From assembly GCF_014692495.1 (NCBI RefSeq), contig NZ_JACOIJ010000009.1:1-64000 (forward strand): a stretch of DNA of 64,000 bases, in the 5' to 3' direction. Shown piece by piece: positions 36,241 to 45,639 of the stretch. How positions within the stretch are numbered: position 1 is the first letter of the stretch; each line of letters starts with the position of its first letter. The position numbers and the translations under genes were made by a program. The notes under the pieces are model-generated. The model worked only from the letters and a program-made list of their open reading frames with translations, had not been told where the DNA came from and did not search any database. This DNA is from Sphingobacterium litopenaei (GTDB taxonomy: Bacteria; Bacteroidota; Bacteroidia; Sphingobacteriales; Sphingobacteriaceae).

Positions 36241-38715
36241 ATGGATATCAATTACGTAGGTGAACACCTATTACCCGGTAAGATAGGCCAGTTTTTTGTG
36301 ATTTTATCATTTGGAGCGGCGTTACTTTCCTTTATAAGTTACTTTTTTGCGACCAAAAAACCGGATGAGAAATCATGGAAAATGATGGGTCGTATTGGCT
36401 TTATTCTAAATGCTATCTCTGTAGTTACAATTGGCTCATTATTGTTCTACATGATATACAATCATATGTTTGAGTACTATTACGTATGGTCACATTCGGA
36501 TACTTCATTACCTACACATTATATTATTTCCTCCTTTTGGGAAGGACAAGAAGGTAGTTTCTGGCTATGGATGTTCTGGCAAGTCATTATCAGTACAGTA
36601 TTGCTTTTCACTGCAAAAACTTGGGAATCCCCTGTGATGACCTTTGTGATGTTGTGTCAAACTTTCTTGGCAAGTATGCTAATTGGTGTTGAAGTTTTTG
36701 GCAGCCGTATTGGTAGCTCGCCATTTATTTTGTTGCGCGATGCAATGGATGCACCGATTTTCAAAGATCCAAACTATCTATCCATGATAGACGGCAAAGG
36801 TTTGAATGCGTTATTGCAAAACTATTGGATGGTTATCCACCCTCCTACTTTATTCTTAGGATTTGCTTCTATGATCGTTCCTTTTGCTTATGCAGCAGCG
36901 GGATTATGGACACGACGTTTTAAAGAATGGACAGTTAAAGGTTTGCCATGGGCATTATTCGCAGTAATGATCTTGGGTGCAGGTATTATCATGGGATCTT
37001 TCTGGGCATATGAAGCATTGAACTTTGGTGGTTTTTGGGCTTGGGATCCTGTTGAAAATGTTTCTATCATCCCTTGGTTTACACTAATTGCAGCAGTTCA
37101 CGTTATTTTGGCCTATAAATATTCAGGCCATGGGTACTTTACTGCGACTCTACTATCGTTAGTAAGTTTTGTCTTGGTGATCTATGCTTCATATTTGACA
37201 CGTTCAGGTATTTTGGGTGAGACTTCAGTCCACTCCTTCACCAGTCTAGGTATGTCAGGTCAGTTGATTATTTTCAACTTGGTATTCTTAGGAATTATGA
37301 TTGGATTGATGGTTTGGAGAAGAAAAGAATTGCCAACGACACAAAAAGAAGAAGAGATTTACTCCAGAGAATTCTGGTTGTTTATTGGTGCTTTAGTACT
37401 GACAGTTGCTTGTGTCCAAATGATTGCAACTACTTCTATACCAGTATTCAATGCATTATTCGACACAAAAGTAGCTCCTCCAATCGACCCTATCGCGCAT
37501 TATAATAAATGGCAAGGGGCTTTTGCAGTTGTGATTTTGTTATTGACGGCTATCGCACAATTCTTAAAATATAAACGCACTGATGGCAAGAAATTCTGGG
37601 CTTCTACAATAGCTTCCTTAATCGTGTCTTTAGCTTTAGCAGCTGGTGCAATTTACTTGACCAAAACCTACACGAATGTAATGTACATTTTGATCATGTT
37701 TACAGGTATATTCTGTATCGTATCTAATGTACGTATTTTAGGAGATGCTATTAAAGGCAAATGGAAACTTACAGGCTCTGCGGTTTCACATATTGGTTTC
37801 GGTTTCCTAGTAATCGGTGCTTTGGTTGCTGCAGCGACAAATGAAGTAATTTCTGTAAATCAAAGCGGATATATCGGCGTTAAAAACTTCGGTAAAGAAG
37901 GTGACAAATTCACTGATCCAGGAGAAAACTTATTCTTAACAGAAGGCGAACCTGTACAAATGGGCGAATACCGAATTACGTACACAGGAGATAGCATTTC
38001 TGCACCGAATGTTTTCTATCACATCAAATACGAAAAGATTGATGAAGAATCTGGTAAAGTAAAAGAGTCTTTTACTTTAAGTCCTTTTGCGCAGAATAAT
38101 CCAGATATGGGTGGTTTAATCGGAACACCAGATACTCGTCACTATATTACACACGATATTTATACCTTGATCACAGCTGCAGCTGCTGATTCTCAAGCTC
38201 CTTTGACTAAAATCAAAGAAGAAGACAAAACAGGTTTTGAGGAATACGATGAACCAGCAACCTATCAAGTGAATATCGGCGATACATTACGCTACAGAAA
38301 TGGTGTATTTGTAATCGAAGGTGTTAACAAACAAGCTAAACTAGAGAACATACCGTTACAACCAACTGATGTTATCGTAGGCTTGAAAATCAAAGTTATT
38401 GCTGCTGATCAAAAAGAATACAAAACAGAACCTATATTCTTATTGAAAGATGGTAATGCTTATGACTTTAATAAGGATGTAACTGAGCAAGGGTTGAAAT
38501 TCCGATTTACTAATATTATCCCTGATAAGGATAAATTAGAAATCATGGTTTATCAAAAACCATTACCTGAGAAAAAATGGATTGTGTTCAAGGCGATAAA
38601 ATTCCCTTACATCAATTTCTTTTGGGCTGGTACAATAATAATGACTATTGGTTTTATCATGGCCATTGTAAGACGTATCAAAGAAGGTAAATCAAAAGTT
38701 CAAATCGAAGATTAA
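36241..38715 (+). CDS. ccmF: Cytochrome c maturation protein CcmF/CcsA
   Basis: An 824-residue polytopic membrane protein of the haem-handling family. The N-terminal half has SSFWEGQEGSFWLWMFW, MVIHPPTLFLGF (a conserved periplasmic His) and the WWD-type motif FGGFWAWDPVENVSIIPW at about 261-278. A large periplasmic loop (about residues 550-790) precedes a final membrane helix. It joins haem to apocytochrome c. Operon with ccmE, and the DUF2520 gene starts one base after its stop. Confidence 0.93.
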   Translation: MDINYVGEHLLPGKIGQFFVILSFGAALLSFISYFFATKKPDEKSWKMMGRIGFILNAISVVTIGSLLFYMIYNHMFEYYYVWSHSDTSLPTHYIISSFWEGQEGSFWLWMFWQVIISTVLLFTAKTWESPVMTFVMLCQTFLASMLIGVEVFGSRIGSSPFILLRDAMDAPIFKDPNYLSMIDGKGLNALLQNYWMVIHPPTLFLGFASMIVPFAYAAAGLWTRRFKEWTVKGLPWALFAVMILGAGIIMGSFWAYEALNFGGFWAWDPVENVSIIPWFTLIAAVHVILAYKYSGHGYFTATLLSLVSFVLVIYASYLTRSGILGETSVHSFTSLGMSGQLIIFNLVFLGIMIGLMVWRRKELPTTQKEEEIYSREFWLFIGALVLTVACVQMIATTSIPVFNALFDTKVAPPIDPIAHYNKWQGAFAVVILLLTAIAQFLKYKRTDGKKFWASTIASLIVSLALAAGAIYLTKTYTNVMYILIMFTGIFCIVSNVRILGDAIKGKWKLTGSAVSHIGFGFLVIGALVAAATNEVISVNQSGYIGVKNFGKEGDKFTDPGENLFLTEGEPVQMGEYRITYTGDSISAPNVFYHIKYEKIDEESGKVKESFTLSPFAQNNPDMGGLIGTPDTRHYITHDIYTLITAAAADSQAPLTKIKEEDKTGFEEYDEPATYQVNIGDTLRYRNGVFVIEGVNKQAKLENIPLQPTDVIVGLKIKVIAADQKEYKTEPIFLLKDGNAYDFNKDVTEQGLKFRFTNIIPDKDKLEIMVYQKPLPEKKWIVFKAIKFPYINFFWAGTIIMTIGFIMAIVRRIKEGKSKVQIED

Positions 38716-38716
38716 G

Positions 38717-39484
38717 ATGAATATAGTAATTATTGGAAGTGGAAATATCGCTACGCATTTAGCAAAAGCATTCTACGCTACAAATAATACTATTTCACAA
38801 GTATATAGCCGTTCATTAGCCAATGCTCAAGCATTGGCTAATGTAGTTTCAAGCACAGCTTTAATAGACCTCAAAGAAGTCGACAACGATGCAGATCTTT
38901 ATGTTATTGCGGTTTCAGATAGCGCAATTGAGGAAGTAGTGCAACAATTACCTGCAGATTTAGAAGGTATTGTAGTGCATACTTCTGGTGCGACCGACAT
39001 CAACGTGCTAAGCAAATTCAGCAATCATGGTGTAATTTATCCTCCGCAAAGTATTAATAAAAACATAGCAACTGACCTTTCATTAATTCCTTTCGGAATA
39101 GAAGGAAATACTACACAAGTTTTTGACAAACTATTCAAACTTATAAAGGATATTGCTGCTAAAACATTTGTTTGTTCGACCAAACAAAGACTAGCATTGC
39201 ACCTTTCCGCAGTAATCGCCAACAACTTTAGTAATGCGCTATTTTCAGTGGCAAAAGAAATTATGGATCATGAAAATTTAGACTTCGAATTATTGAAACC
39301 TATAATTTCAGAGACTGCATCAAAAGTACAAAACCATGATCCCATCCAAACCCAAACAGGTCCGGCTCGCAGAGGGGATTATGTAGTCATTAATAAGCAT
39401 TTACAATTCTTAAGTCAATACCCTACAGAAAGGGAAATATATCAAGTTTTGACAGATTTTATTATTAAAAGGTATCACAATTAG
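38717..39484 (+). CDS. Rossmann-like DUF2520 oxidoreductase
   Basis: A 255-residue protein. The N-terminus MNIVIIGSGNIATHLAKAF is a dinucleotide-binding Rossmann motif (GSGNIA, residues 7-12). VVHTSGATDINVL and IYPPQSINKN follow, then an all-helical DUF2520 domain (LHLSAVIANNFSNALF, TQTGPARRGD). Related to F420/NADP oxidoreductases and ketopantoate-reductase-like folds; substrate unknown. It follows ccmF without a gap, but that is common in this order and does not prove a role in cytochrome maturation. Confidence 0.85.
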   Translation: MNIVIIGSGNIATHLAKAFYATNNTISQVYSRSLANAQALANVVSSTALIDLKEVDNDADLYVIAVSDSAIEEVVQQLPADLEGIVVHTSGATDINVLSKFSNHGVIYPPQSINKNIATDLSLIPFGIEGNTTQVFDKLFKLIKDIAAKTFVCSTKQRLALHLSAVIANNFSNALFSVAKEIMDHENLDFELLKPIISETASKVQNHDPIQTQTGPARRGDYVVINKHLQFLSQYPTEREIYQVLTDFIIKRYHN

Positions 39485-39610
39485 TCTTTTATTTACGAAA
39501 AAGGTAAAAGTTTGGCACTGTATCTTAATACTGAAATTACTTACTAATTTTGCTTAGTTAAAAACAAAAGCAAACTAATATTAGTATATAATATAACTTC
39601 AGATTAAATC

Positions 39611-41170
39611 ATGGCAGTTAGAAAACTAATTCTTATATCTATCATCGTAATAAACCTTATCATCATTTCCTTTGGTCTTATATTTACTCCAAGATGGTTT
39701 TGGTTATTAATTATCCCTATTCCGCTTCTGATAGTTGCTGTATATCATAGTATACAGACACATCACGCTATTCTTAGAAATTATCCTTTAGTAGGAGCAT
39801 TTCGTTATTTCTTTGAATCGTTTAGACCAGAACTAAGACAATACTTTTGGGAATCGGATACTGATGGTAGACCATTCAACAGAAGACAACGCTCGATTGT
39901 ATATCAACGTGCGAAGAATCAACGTGAAACCGTGGCTTTTGGTATGCAATCAGACCCACAAGCTGTAGGTAACGAATGGGTAGCACACTCTATCTTTCCA
40001 ACACATATTGAGAACCACGATCTTCGTACGATGGTAGGTAATAGCGCCTGCAAACAGCCTTATAGTTTAAGTATATTCAATATCTCCGCGATGAGTTATG
40101 GCGCATTGAGTAAAACAGCGATAACCGCTTTGAATAAAGGAGCTGCTCTACAAAAATTTGCGCATAACACAGGTGAAGGTGGCATTAGTAATTACCACAT
40201 CAACGGTGGTGATTTGATTTGGCAAATTGGTACGGGGTATTTTGGATGTCGTGATGAGAATGGGTATTTTGACGGTGAATTATACGCTGAAAAATCAAAT
40301 AGACCTTATGTCAAAATGATTGAGCTTAAGATTTCTCAAGGTGCAAAACCAGGCCATGGAGGTATTCTTCCGGCGGCTAAAAACACACCAGAAGTTGCAG
40401 CTATTCGTCACGTGATTCCAGGAACAGATGTCATGTCTCCACCAGCGCATAGTGCTTTCTCTAATCCAATGGAGATGATGTATTTTATCCAAAAATTACG
40501 TGAATTATCAGGATACAAACCCGTTGGTTTTAAAATCTGTATAGGTGATAAGCAGGAATTTATCGAAATCTGTAATGCCATGCAGAATACACAAATCTAC
40601 CCAGATTTCATCTCTATTGATGGTTCGGAAGGTGGTACTGGTGCCGCACCATTAGAATTTACCGATAATATCGGTATGCCACTATATGATGCATTAACTT
40701 TTGTTACGACAACATTGATCAATTATGGTTTGAAAAAACACATTAAATTAATCGCCTCTAGCCGTATTGTAACAGGTTTTGATTTAATGAAAGCTTTAGC
40801 TTTAGGTGCTGATGCATGTTATAGTGCGCGCGGAATGATGTTCGCATTAGGTTGTATACAAGCCCTAAAATGTAATGAAGACGTATGTCCTGTAGGTGTC
40901 GCAACACAAAAGCCACACTTATACAAAGGTCTTGATGTCGCAGATAAACATGTGCGTGTAGCGCAATTCCATCGTAACACACTACGCGCTACAGTAGAAA
41001 TCATGGAAGCATGTGGTTTCAAAACTGTTGATGAAATTCGGGCAGAAAAATTCTACAGAAAAGTGGATGCTGTGACGACTTTAAGTTTCCACGATATATA
41101 CTTCAAGAACACCGGAAAATACAATAAAAAAGAAAATACTTTTCAGAAAGAAGAATTCTTGGATGATTAA
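39611..41170 (+). CDS. FMN-binding glutamate synthase family protein
   Basis: A 519-residue protein. Two N-terminal membrane helices (about 7-27, 31-47) precede a GltS-like TIM barrel: FNISAMSYGALSKTAITALNKGA, HNTGEGGISNYHINGGDLIWQIGTGYFGCR, SQGAKPGHGGILPAAKNT, SIDGSEGGTGAAPLEF (FMN phosphate site) and RGMMFALGCIQALKCNEDVCPVGVATQ. It lacks the glutaminase and FAD domains of true glutamate synthase. Probably an FMN oxidoreductase of unknown substrate. A strong terminator follows. Confidence 0.88.
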   Translation: MAVRKLILISIIVINLIIISFGLIFTPRWFWLLIIPIPLLIVAVYHSIQTHHAILRNYPLVGAFRYFFESFRPELRQYFWESDTDGRPFNRRQRSIVYQRAKNQRETVAFGMQSDPQAVGNEWVAHSIFPTHIENHDLRTMVGNSACKQPYSLSIFNISAMSYGALSKTAITALNKGAALQKFAHNTGEGGISNYHINGGDLIWQIGTGYFGCRDENGYFDGELYAEKSNRPYVKMIELKISQGAKPGHGGILPAAKNTPEVAAIRHVIPGTDVMSPPAHSAFSNPMEMMYFIQKLRELSGYKPVGFKICIGDKQEFIEICNAMQNTQIYPDFISIDGSEGGTGAAPLEFTDNIGMPLYDALTFVTTTLINYGLKKHIKLIASSRIVTGFDLMKALALGADACYSARGMMFALGCIQALKCNEDVCPVGVATQKPHLYKGLDVADKHVRVAQFHRNTLRATVEIMEACGFKTVDEIRAEKFYRKVDAVTTLSFHDIYFKNTGKYNKKENTFQKEEFLDD

Positions 41171-41173
41171 AAT

Positions 41174-41213
41174 AAACCAAAAAGGTCGACTACTTAGTCG
41201 ACCTTTTTGGTTT
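41174..41213. terminator. Perfect 19-bp bidirectional terminator
   Basis: AAACCAAAAAGGTCGACTA and its exact complement, with a two-base loop. Flanking A and T tracts make it work in both directions, between the convergent glutamate-synthase-like gene and the MarR gene. Confidence 0.9.
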
Positions 41214-41652
41214 ATTTTATATTATGAAATACCTTATCTAAAATATGCTGCGCAGCTCGTAGTTCTTCCAAATCCAACCCCTCAAGTGCTTCATTTAGTG
41301 TAATCGCGGATTGCTTCATACCTTCTTCTTTCAATTTTCTTCCTTCTTTCGTCAGATAAATTAAATTTGAGCGACGATCTTGTTTATCATTTACCCGAAT
41401 AACTAACGACATCTTCTCCAGATTGTTTATTAAGCGCGTGATACTGGGTTTATCTCTGAAAGTCAAATTTGCAAGCTCTTGCTGTGTTAAACCTTCTTCC
41501 TGCCACAGATGATATAGAATAGTCCATTGTTCAGAAGTGATGTTCAACTTACCCAGCTTCAAATTACGCTGCAGTCGACGCGAAATAGCTGTCGAAACTT
41601 TTCCTGTTAGGAAGGAATAAAATTCATCTGATAGTATTAACGAATCATTCAT
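41212..41652 (-). CDS. MarR-family transcriptional regulator
   Basis: A 146-residue regulator. Winged helix: LNITSEQWTILYHLWQEEGLTQQELANLTFRDKPSITRLINNLEKMSLVIRVNDKQDRRSNLIYLTKEG (about 36-110), with the conserved DxRS wing. Dimerisation helices lie at both ends. Acts as a dimer and usually represses a neighbouring gene. The divergent gene at 41760 is the nearest candidate target across 107 bases. Confidence 0.9.
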   Translation of the reverse strand: MNDSLILSDEFYSFLTGKVSTAISRRLQRNLKLGKLNITSEQWTILYHLWQEEGLTQQELANLTFRDKPSITRLINNLEKMSLVIRVNDKQDRRSNLIYLTKEGRKLKEEGMKQSAITLNEALEGLDLEELRAAQHILDKVFHNIK

Positions 41653-41759
41653 TATCTAGTAATAATTTAGGTTGCTTATGCAATTAAAGAAGATTTTATG
41701 AATTTTGCAAATTTTTATCATTTTCAAATTAAATCTTTAATATTTAATATATTTAGACT

Positions 41760-42137
41760 ATGGAAAATTTCATTGTTGTACTAATATCCGTCGGGTTCGT
41801 TATATATAATATATACCGAAATTTCCAGAAGGAAGTCGAGAAATCAAAATCTCGTCGTCCCACCGTACGTCCGCAAACAGTTCCTGTAGAAACGTATAAA
41901 CAGCCGTTAGAGAAAGTTAAGCACAAAGAAGAAAAAAAACAAAAAATAAAAAGTGTTTATGCGCCAGAATTACCTGCTGAAGTCATAGCCGCTCAAGAAA
42001 GAAGACGACAAAGCAAAATTGAAAAGCCTATTCCACTCAAACGCATTCAAGAGGTAGAACAAGAAAAATCAGGTGTTGAATTTGATTTAAGACAGGCTGT
42101 CATTCAATCAGCCATTTTAGATAGACCTTATAAATAA
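41760..42137 (+). CDS. Small membrane-anchored hypothetical protein
   Basis: A 125-residue protein with one N-terminal membrane helix (FIVVLISVGFVIYNIY) and a basic, disordered cytoplasmic tail rich in Lys, Arg, Glu and Pro, then FDLRQAVIQSAILDRPYK, a short C-terminal helix. Not recognised; similar small anchors with a conserved tail motif are common in this phylum. Divergent from marR and followed by a terminator. Confidence 0.7.
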   Translation: MENFIVVLISVGFVIYNIYRNFQKEVEKSKSRRPTVRPQTVPVETYKQPLEKVKHKEEKKQKIKSVYAPELPAEVIAAQERRRQSKIEKPIPLKRIQEVEQEKSGVEFDLRQAVIQSAILDRPYK

Positions 42138-42168
42138 AAAATGCTCATAATATTTTATGAGCATTTTT
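42137..42168. terminator. Bidirectional terminator
   Basis: AAAATGCTCATAA and TTATGAGCATTTT flank a four-base loop, with A and T runs outside. It sits between two convergent genes and can serve both. Confidence 0.85.
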
Positions 42169-42185
42169 GTTATAGTACAATAGCA

Positions 42186-42977
42186 TTATAAAATGCTGAA
42201 TTTATCGCCATCTTGTAAGAAAGGAAAATTTTCTCTTGCTTTTTGCAAATCCTGTGGATTAAGCGTGAATGTGTACAAATCCTCATCTTCAGGTTTGTAA
42301 TAAACCACATCTCCAAGCGGCGAAATACACATCGAACCTCCAGAATAATAGACTTCATTACCATCATGACCTACCCTATTTACGCCGATCACATATGCTT
42401 GATTTTCTATTGCTCGAGCAGGAATTAATGCACGCCAATGTGATGAACGTTTATCTGGCCAGCTAGCAGTATACACCAATAAATCATAACCATTTTCGGC
42501 ATTTCTTGACCAAACAGGGAAACGCAAATCATAACAAATCATGGGACAGATTTTCCATCCTTTTAATTGCAACATGATTCTTGACTTGCCTGCTGTGAAA
42601 AAATCCTTCTCCGAAGGTTGATTCTCTTTGCTCATTCCAAATAAATGACGCTTATCATAATGTACGTAACTACCATCAGCAGACATCCATACAAAACGAT
42701 TGTAATAATTGCCATTTTCTTGAATAATCAATGTACCTGCGACCACACATTCGAACTTTTTTGCTGTCTCGTACAACCATCTCATCGTCATTCCATCCAT
42801 CGCTTCCGCACATTTTTCCACATTTGTAGTAAAACCAGTATTGAACATTTCTGGTAAAATGATCAAATCCGTTTTTTCTCGTAATGATGATAGACGCAAG
42901 CTTAGATTTTGAAGGTTTTTTTCTACGTTTTCCCAGAAAAGATAAGCTTGAAATATGGTAATTTTTATAGGTTCCAT
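42186..42977 (-). CDS. Nitrilase-superfamily amidohydrolase (omega-amidase, YafV/Nit2-like)
   Basis: A 263-residue carbon-nitrogen hydrolase. Catalytic triad region: LIILPEMFNTGF (Glu at about 43), YDKRHLFGM (Lys), and ICPMICYDLRFPVWSR (Cys, about 150). TASWPDKRSSHWRALIPARAIENQAYVIGVNRVG is typical of YafV-type omega-amidases, which hydrolyse alpha-ketoglutaramate or ketosuccinamate. Length is complete and it has its own terminator. Confidence 0.87.
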   Translation of the reverse strand: MEPIKITIFQAYLFWENVEKNLQNLSLRLSSLREKTDLIILPEMFNTGFTTNVEKCAEAMDGMTMRWLYETAKKFECVVAGTLIIQENGNYYNRFVWMSADGSYVHYDKRHLFGMSKENQPSEKDFFTAGKSRIMLQLKGWKICPMICYDLRFPVWSRNAENGYDLLVYTASWPDKRSSHWRALIPARAIENQAYVIGVNRVGHDGNEVYYSGGSMCISPLGDVVYYKPEDEDLYTFTLNPQDLQKARENFPFLQDGDKFSIL

Positions 42978-43053
42978 TAATAGGTACTTCCTTCTTTGAA
43001 TTTTATATGTCCTAATATACTAAAATTAAACAAAAAATATAATTTATAGACCT

Positions 43054-44064
43054 TTATTTATTGCGATTCAATAAATTGTTAGATAAAATTACTAAGTCTT
43101 GTTTATTTTCTTCCAAAATGTCAATAGCATTTAAACTATCTAATGATTTAGATGAATATCCATTTTTTAACGTATTAGCAAGATCAAATATTTTATATTT
43201 TTGATATAAAATTTTCATTCGACTTACTTTCTCTTCAGCGTTTTCTTCACTTAAAGCTAATATCTTATCAAATTCAATCTGATCCTCAATACTTAAGGAT
43301 TTTTTGAGCAAAATATGTAAGATCGTTTTTTTATTGACAATAATATCACCTCCTACCTGCTTTCCAAAAGTTTCCGGGTTTCCAAAAGTGTCCAAGATGT
43401 CATCTTGCAACTGAAAAGCAATGCCGAGATTTACGCCAAAATCATAAAGCTTTTGTCTATTTTCCGCATTAGCACCTGCAATAATCGCACCTAATTCCAG
43501 TGCTCCACCCAATAAAACCGAAGTTTTTAAACGGATCATATTGATGTATTCGGACTCTGACACATCGTTACGTAGTTCAAAATCCATATCATGTTGCTGA
43601 CCTTCACACACTTCCAATGCTACACGATTGAAAGTTTTTAATAATTCAGACACGGCAAAAGCTGGACATTTAGATAGTTCTTCGTAAGATTTGACTAATA
43701 AGGCATCTCCAGAAAGAATAGCAACATTTTCATTCCACTTTTGATGCACGGTTTGCTTTCCTCTTCGCAAAGGCGCCTTATCCATGATATCATCATGCAT
43801 CAATGAAAAATTGTGAAAGTATTCTATAGCTATTGAAGCAGGAAGTACTTTACCCCAATCCTTGTATCCAAATAAACTAGCGCCCATAAATACCAATTGA
43901 GGACGAATACGTTTTCCCGAAAGGGACAATATATAATGAATTGGTTCGTAAAGATTATTCGGTGATTCAGGTAATTGTATATTTTCTAATGCATCACTGA
44001 TTTTCTCAGCATAGTACGGATTTCCAAACATATGTAGTACGTGAATATTCATACGAAGATACAT
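43054..44064 (-). CDS. Polyprenyl diphosphate synthase
   Basis: A 336-residue trans-isoprenyl diphosphate synthase. First Asp-rich motif LMHDDIMDKAPLRRG, second FQLQDDILDTFGNPETFGKQVGGD, with LSLSGKRIRPQLVFMGA near the N-terminus. Both motifs are of the DDxxD type. Makes farnesyl, geranylgeranyl or longer chains for quinones or carotenoids; chain length cannot be read by eye. The start could be a few codons later (Met5 or Met12). Confidence 0.9.
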   Translation of the reverse strand: MYLRMNIHVLHMFGNPYYAEKISDALENIQLPESPNNLYEPIHYILSLSGKRIRPQLVFMGASLFGYKDWGKVLPASIAIEYFHNFSLMHDDIMDKAPLRRGKQTVHQKWNENVAILSGDALLVKSYEELSKCPAFAVSELLKTFNRVALEVCEGQQHDMDFELRNDVSESEYINMIRLKTSVLLGGALELGAIIAGANAENRQKLYDFGVNLGIAFQLQDDILDTFGNPETFGKQVGGDIIVNKKTILHILLKKSLSIEDQIEFDKILALSEENAEEKVSRMKILYQKYKIFDLANTLKNGYSSKSLDSLNAIDILEENKQDLVILSNNLLNRNK

Positions 44065-44118
44065 ATATATTTTTTAACGCTTTTACAATTCCTTGTAAAT
44101 TGCCTTTTGTATTAATAG

Positions 44119-44126
44119 TATATTTG
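44119..44126 (+). promoter_or_regulatory. Possible Bacteroidota -7 element
   Basis: TATATTTG matches TAnnTTTG, 15 bases before the glycosyltransferase ATG. A CTTG at 44092-44095 could be the -33 element, but the 23-base spacing is a little long. Confidence 0.4.
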
Positions 44127-44141
44127 TAGAAAAGGTATTTA

Positions 44142-45302
44142 ATGCGAATATTAATAGTCCATAATTATTATCAGCACAAAGGAGGTGAAGATGTAGTCTT
44201 CGCGCAGGAAGTCGAAGCTTTGCGTAAAAACCACCTGGTGGAGACTATAACTTTTCAGAATAAAAAAGGGCTCGCTGGCTTAAAACAATTTGCATTATAT
44301 CCTTGGAATGTCTTTGCCGCTGCTAAAATTGTGCAGAAAGCAGAGGAAATTAAAGCGGATATTGTTCATATTCATAATACACATTATGCTATTGGTCCGT
44401 TAGTTTTTCGAAAATTGCATCAAGCTAAGTTCAAAACTATCCAAACTTTACATAATTACCGCCTGTTAGATCCGTCAGCAACTTTATTCGTAAATAATAA
44501 AATCTTTTTGGAAACGATTAACAAAGAGTTTCCATGGAAATCCATAAGACTTAAAACATTGGATAATTCGCTATTCAAGACATTTTGGGTTGCTTTTACT
44601 TATTATTTACACCATAAGTTAGGAACTTGGCATATGGTGGATAAATATTTGATATTTTCTTCTTTTATGAAAGATTTGACTCTTCAATCTTCGAAAAAAA
44701 TCCGACAAAATCAACTTGCTATAAAAGTTAATGCTATAGAAAGACCTGATATTATTCATGAATCACGAAGTACTCATTTTGTTTATTTAGGTAGGCTTTC
44801 TGTTGAAAAAGGCATAGAAACATTACTCGAAGCATTTATCCAAAAACCAGCATACAAGCTTGATATTTATGGCGACGGACCTTTAGTAGAAAAAGTAAAG
44901 AAAATTGCCAATCTCCATTCAAACATTGAATACAAAGGTTTTCAACAAAAACAAACTTTAAATAAGGCGTTGGCATCCAGTCACGCTTTGATTGTTCCTT
45001 CAATTTGGTTTGAAGGAATGCCCATGACAGTCTTAGAAGCATTTGCTTTGGGCACTCCTGTTATTAGTAGTAAGATTGGAGCCTTAGCAGAAATGATCAA
45101 AGATGGAGATACAGGTTTTCATTTTGAAGCGGGAAATGCAGAAAGCTTAATTCAGGCTTTAGATAAATATGTAAGCCTTTCACTAAAAAGTAAACAAATC
45201 TTAAACACTAATTGTCTAAAAGAATACGAAAGCAAGTATCAGCTCAATAAAAATATAGAATCGCTACAAGCAATTTATAGCGAAGTAATTAACGAAAATT
45301 AG
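44142..45302 (+). CDS. Glycosyltransferase family 4
   Basis: A 386-residue GT-B enzyme. Acceptor domain: NYYQHKGGEDVVFAQEVEAL and DIVHIHNTHYAIGP. Donor domain: FVYLGRLSVEKGIETLLEAF (about 213-232), LDIYGDGPLVEKVKKIA and IVPSIWFEGMPMTVLEAFALGTPVISSKIGALAEMI with the E-x7-E motif. Transfers a sugar to a surface glycan or lipid; the acceptor is unknown. Four bases separate it from the next gene, so they are probably cotranscribed. Confidence 0.88.
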   Translation: MRILIVHNYYQHKGGEDVVFAQEVEALRKNHLVETITFQNKKGLAGLKQFALYPWNVFAAAKIVQKAEEIKADIVHIHNTHYAIGPLVFRKLHQAKFKTIQTLHNYRLLDPSATLFVNNKIFLETINKEFPWKSIRLKTLDNSLFKTFWVAFTYYLHHKLGTWHMVDKYLIFSSFMKDLTLQSSKKIRQNQLAIKVNAIERPDIIHESRSTHFVYLGRLSVEKGIETLLEAFIQKPAYKLDIYGDGPLVEKVKKIANLHSNIEYKGFQQKQTLNKALASSHALIVPSIWFEGMPMTVLEAFALGTPVISSKIGALAEMIKDGDTGFHFEAGNAESLIQALDKYVSLSLKSKQILNTNCLKEYESKYQLNKNIESLQAIYSEVINEN

Positions 45303-45306
45303 AACT

Positions 45307-45639
45307 ATGAATAGTATCATTATTATAGATCATTTGGGTTTAGCACCAAAAATCAGAGAGGTGCTAGAAACGGTATACGATCCTGAATTGAAACCTGCAA
45401 ATATTATAGATCTGGGATTGGTATATGAAATCATAACCAAAGAAGGTGGAATAGCGAAAGTTGTCATGACTTTAACAGCACCTGGCTGTCCTGTAGCAGG
45501 AGACATCATGGATGAAGTACAACGCAAAGTCGCTGGAATCGAAGGTGTGAATGAAGCATTAGTAGAACTTACCTTTGATCCACCTTGGAACAAAGATATG
45601 ATGAGTGAGGAAGCGAAACTGGAATTAGGATTCCTTTAA
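45307..45639 (+). CDS. SufT-like Fe-S assembly factor (DUF59/MIP18)
   Basis: A 110-residue DUF59 protein. DPELKPANIIDLGLVYEI, MTLTAPGCPVAGDIMDEVQ with the conserved reactive Cys, and LTFDPPWNKDMMSEEAKLELGFL are the family marks. It helps mature Fe-S proteins. Usually encoded in or near suf operons; here it stands with a glycosyltransferase. Its end overlaps that of khtU on the opposite strand by four bases. Confidence 0.9.
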   Translation: MNSIIIIDHLGLAPKIREVLETVYDPELKPANIIDLGLVYEIITKEGGIAKVVMTLTAPGCPVAGDIMDEVQRKVAGIEGVNEALVELTFDPPWNKDMMSEEAKLELGFL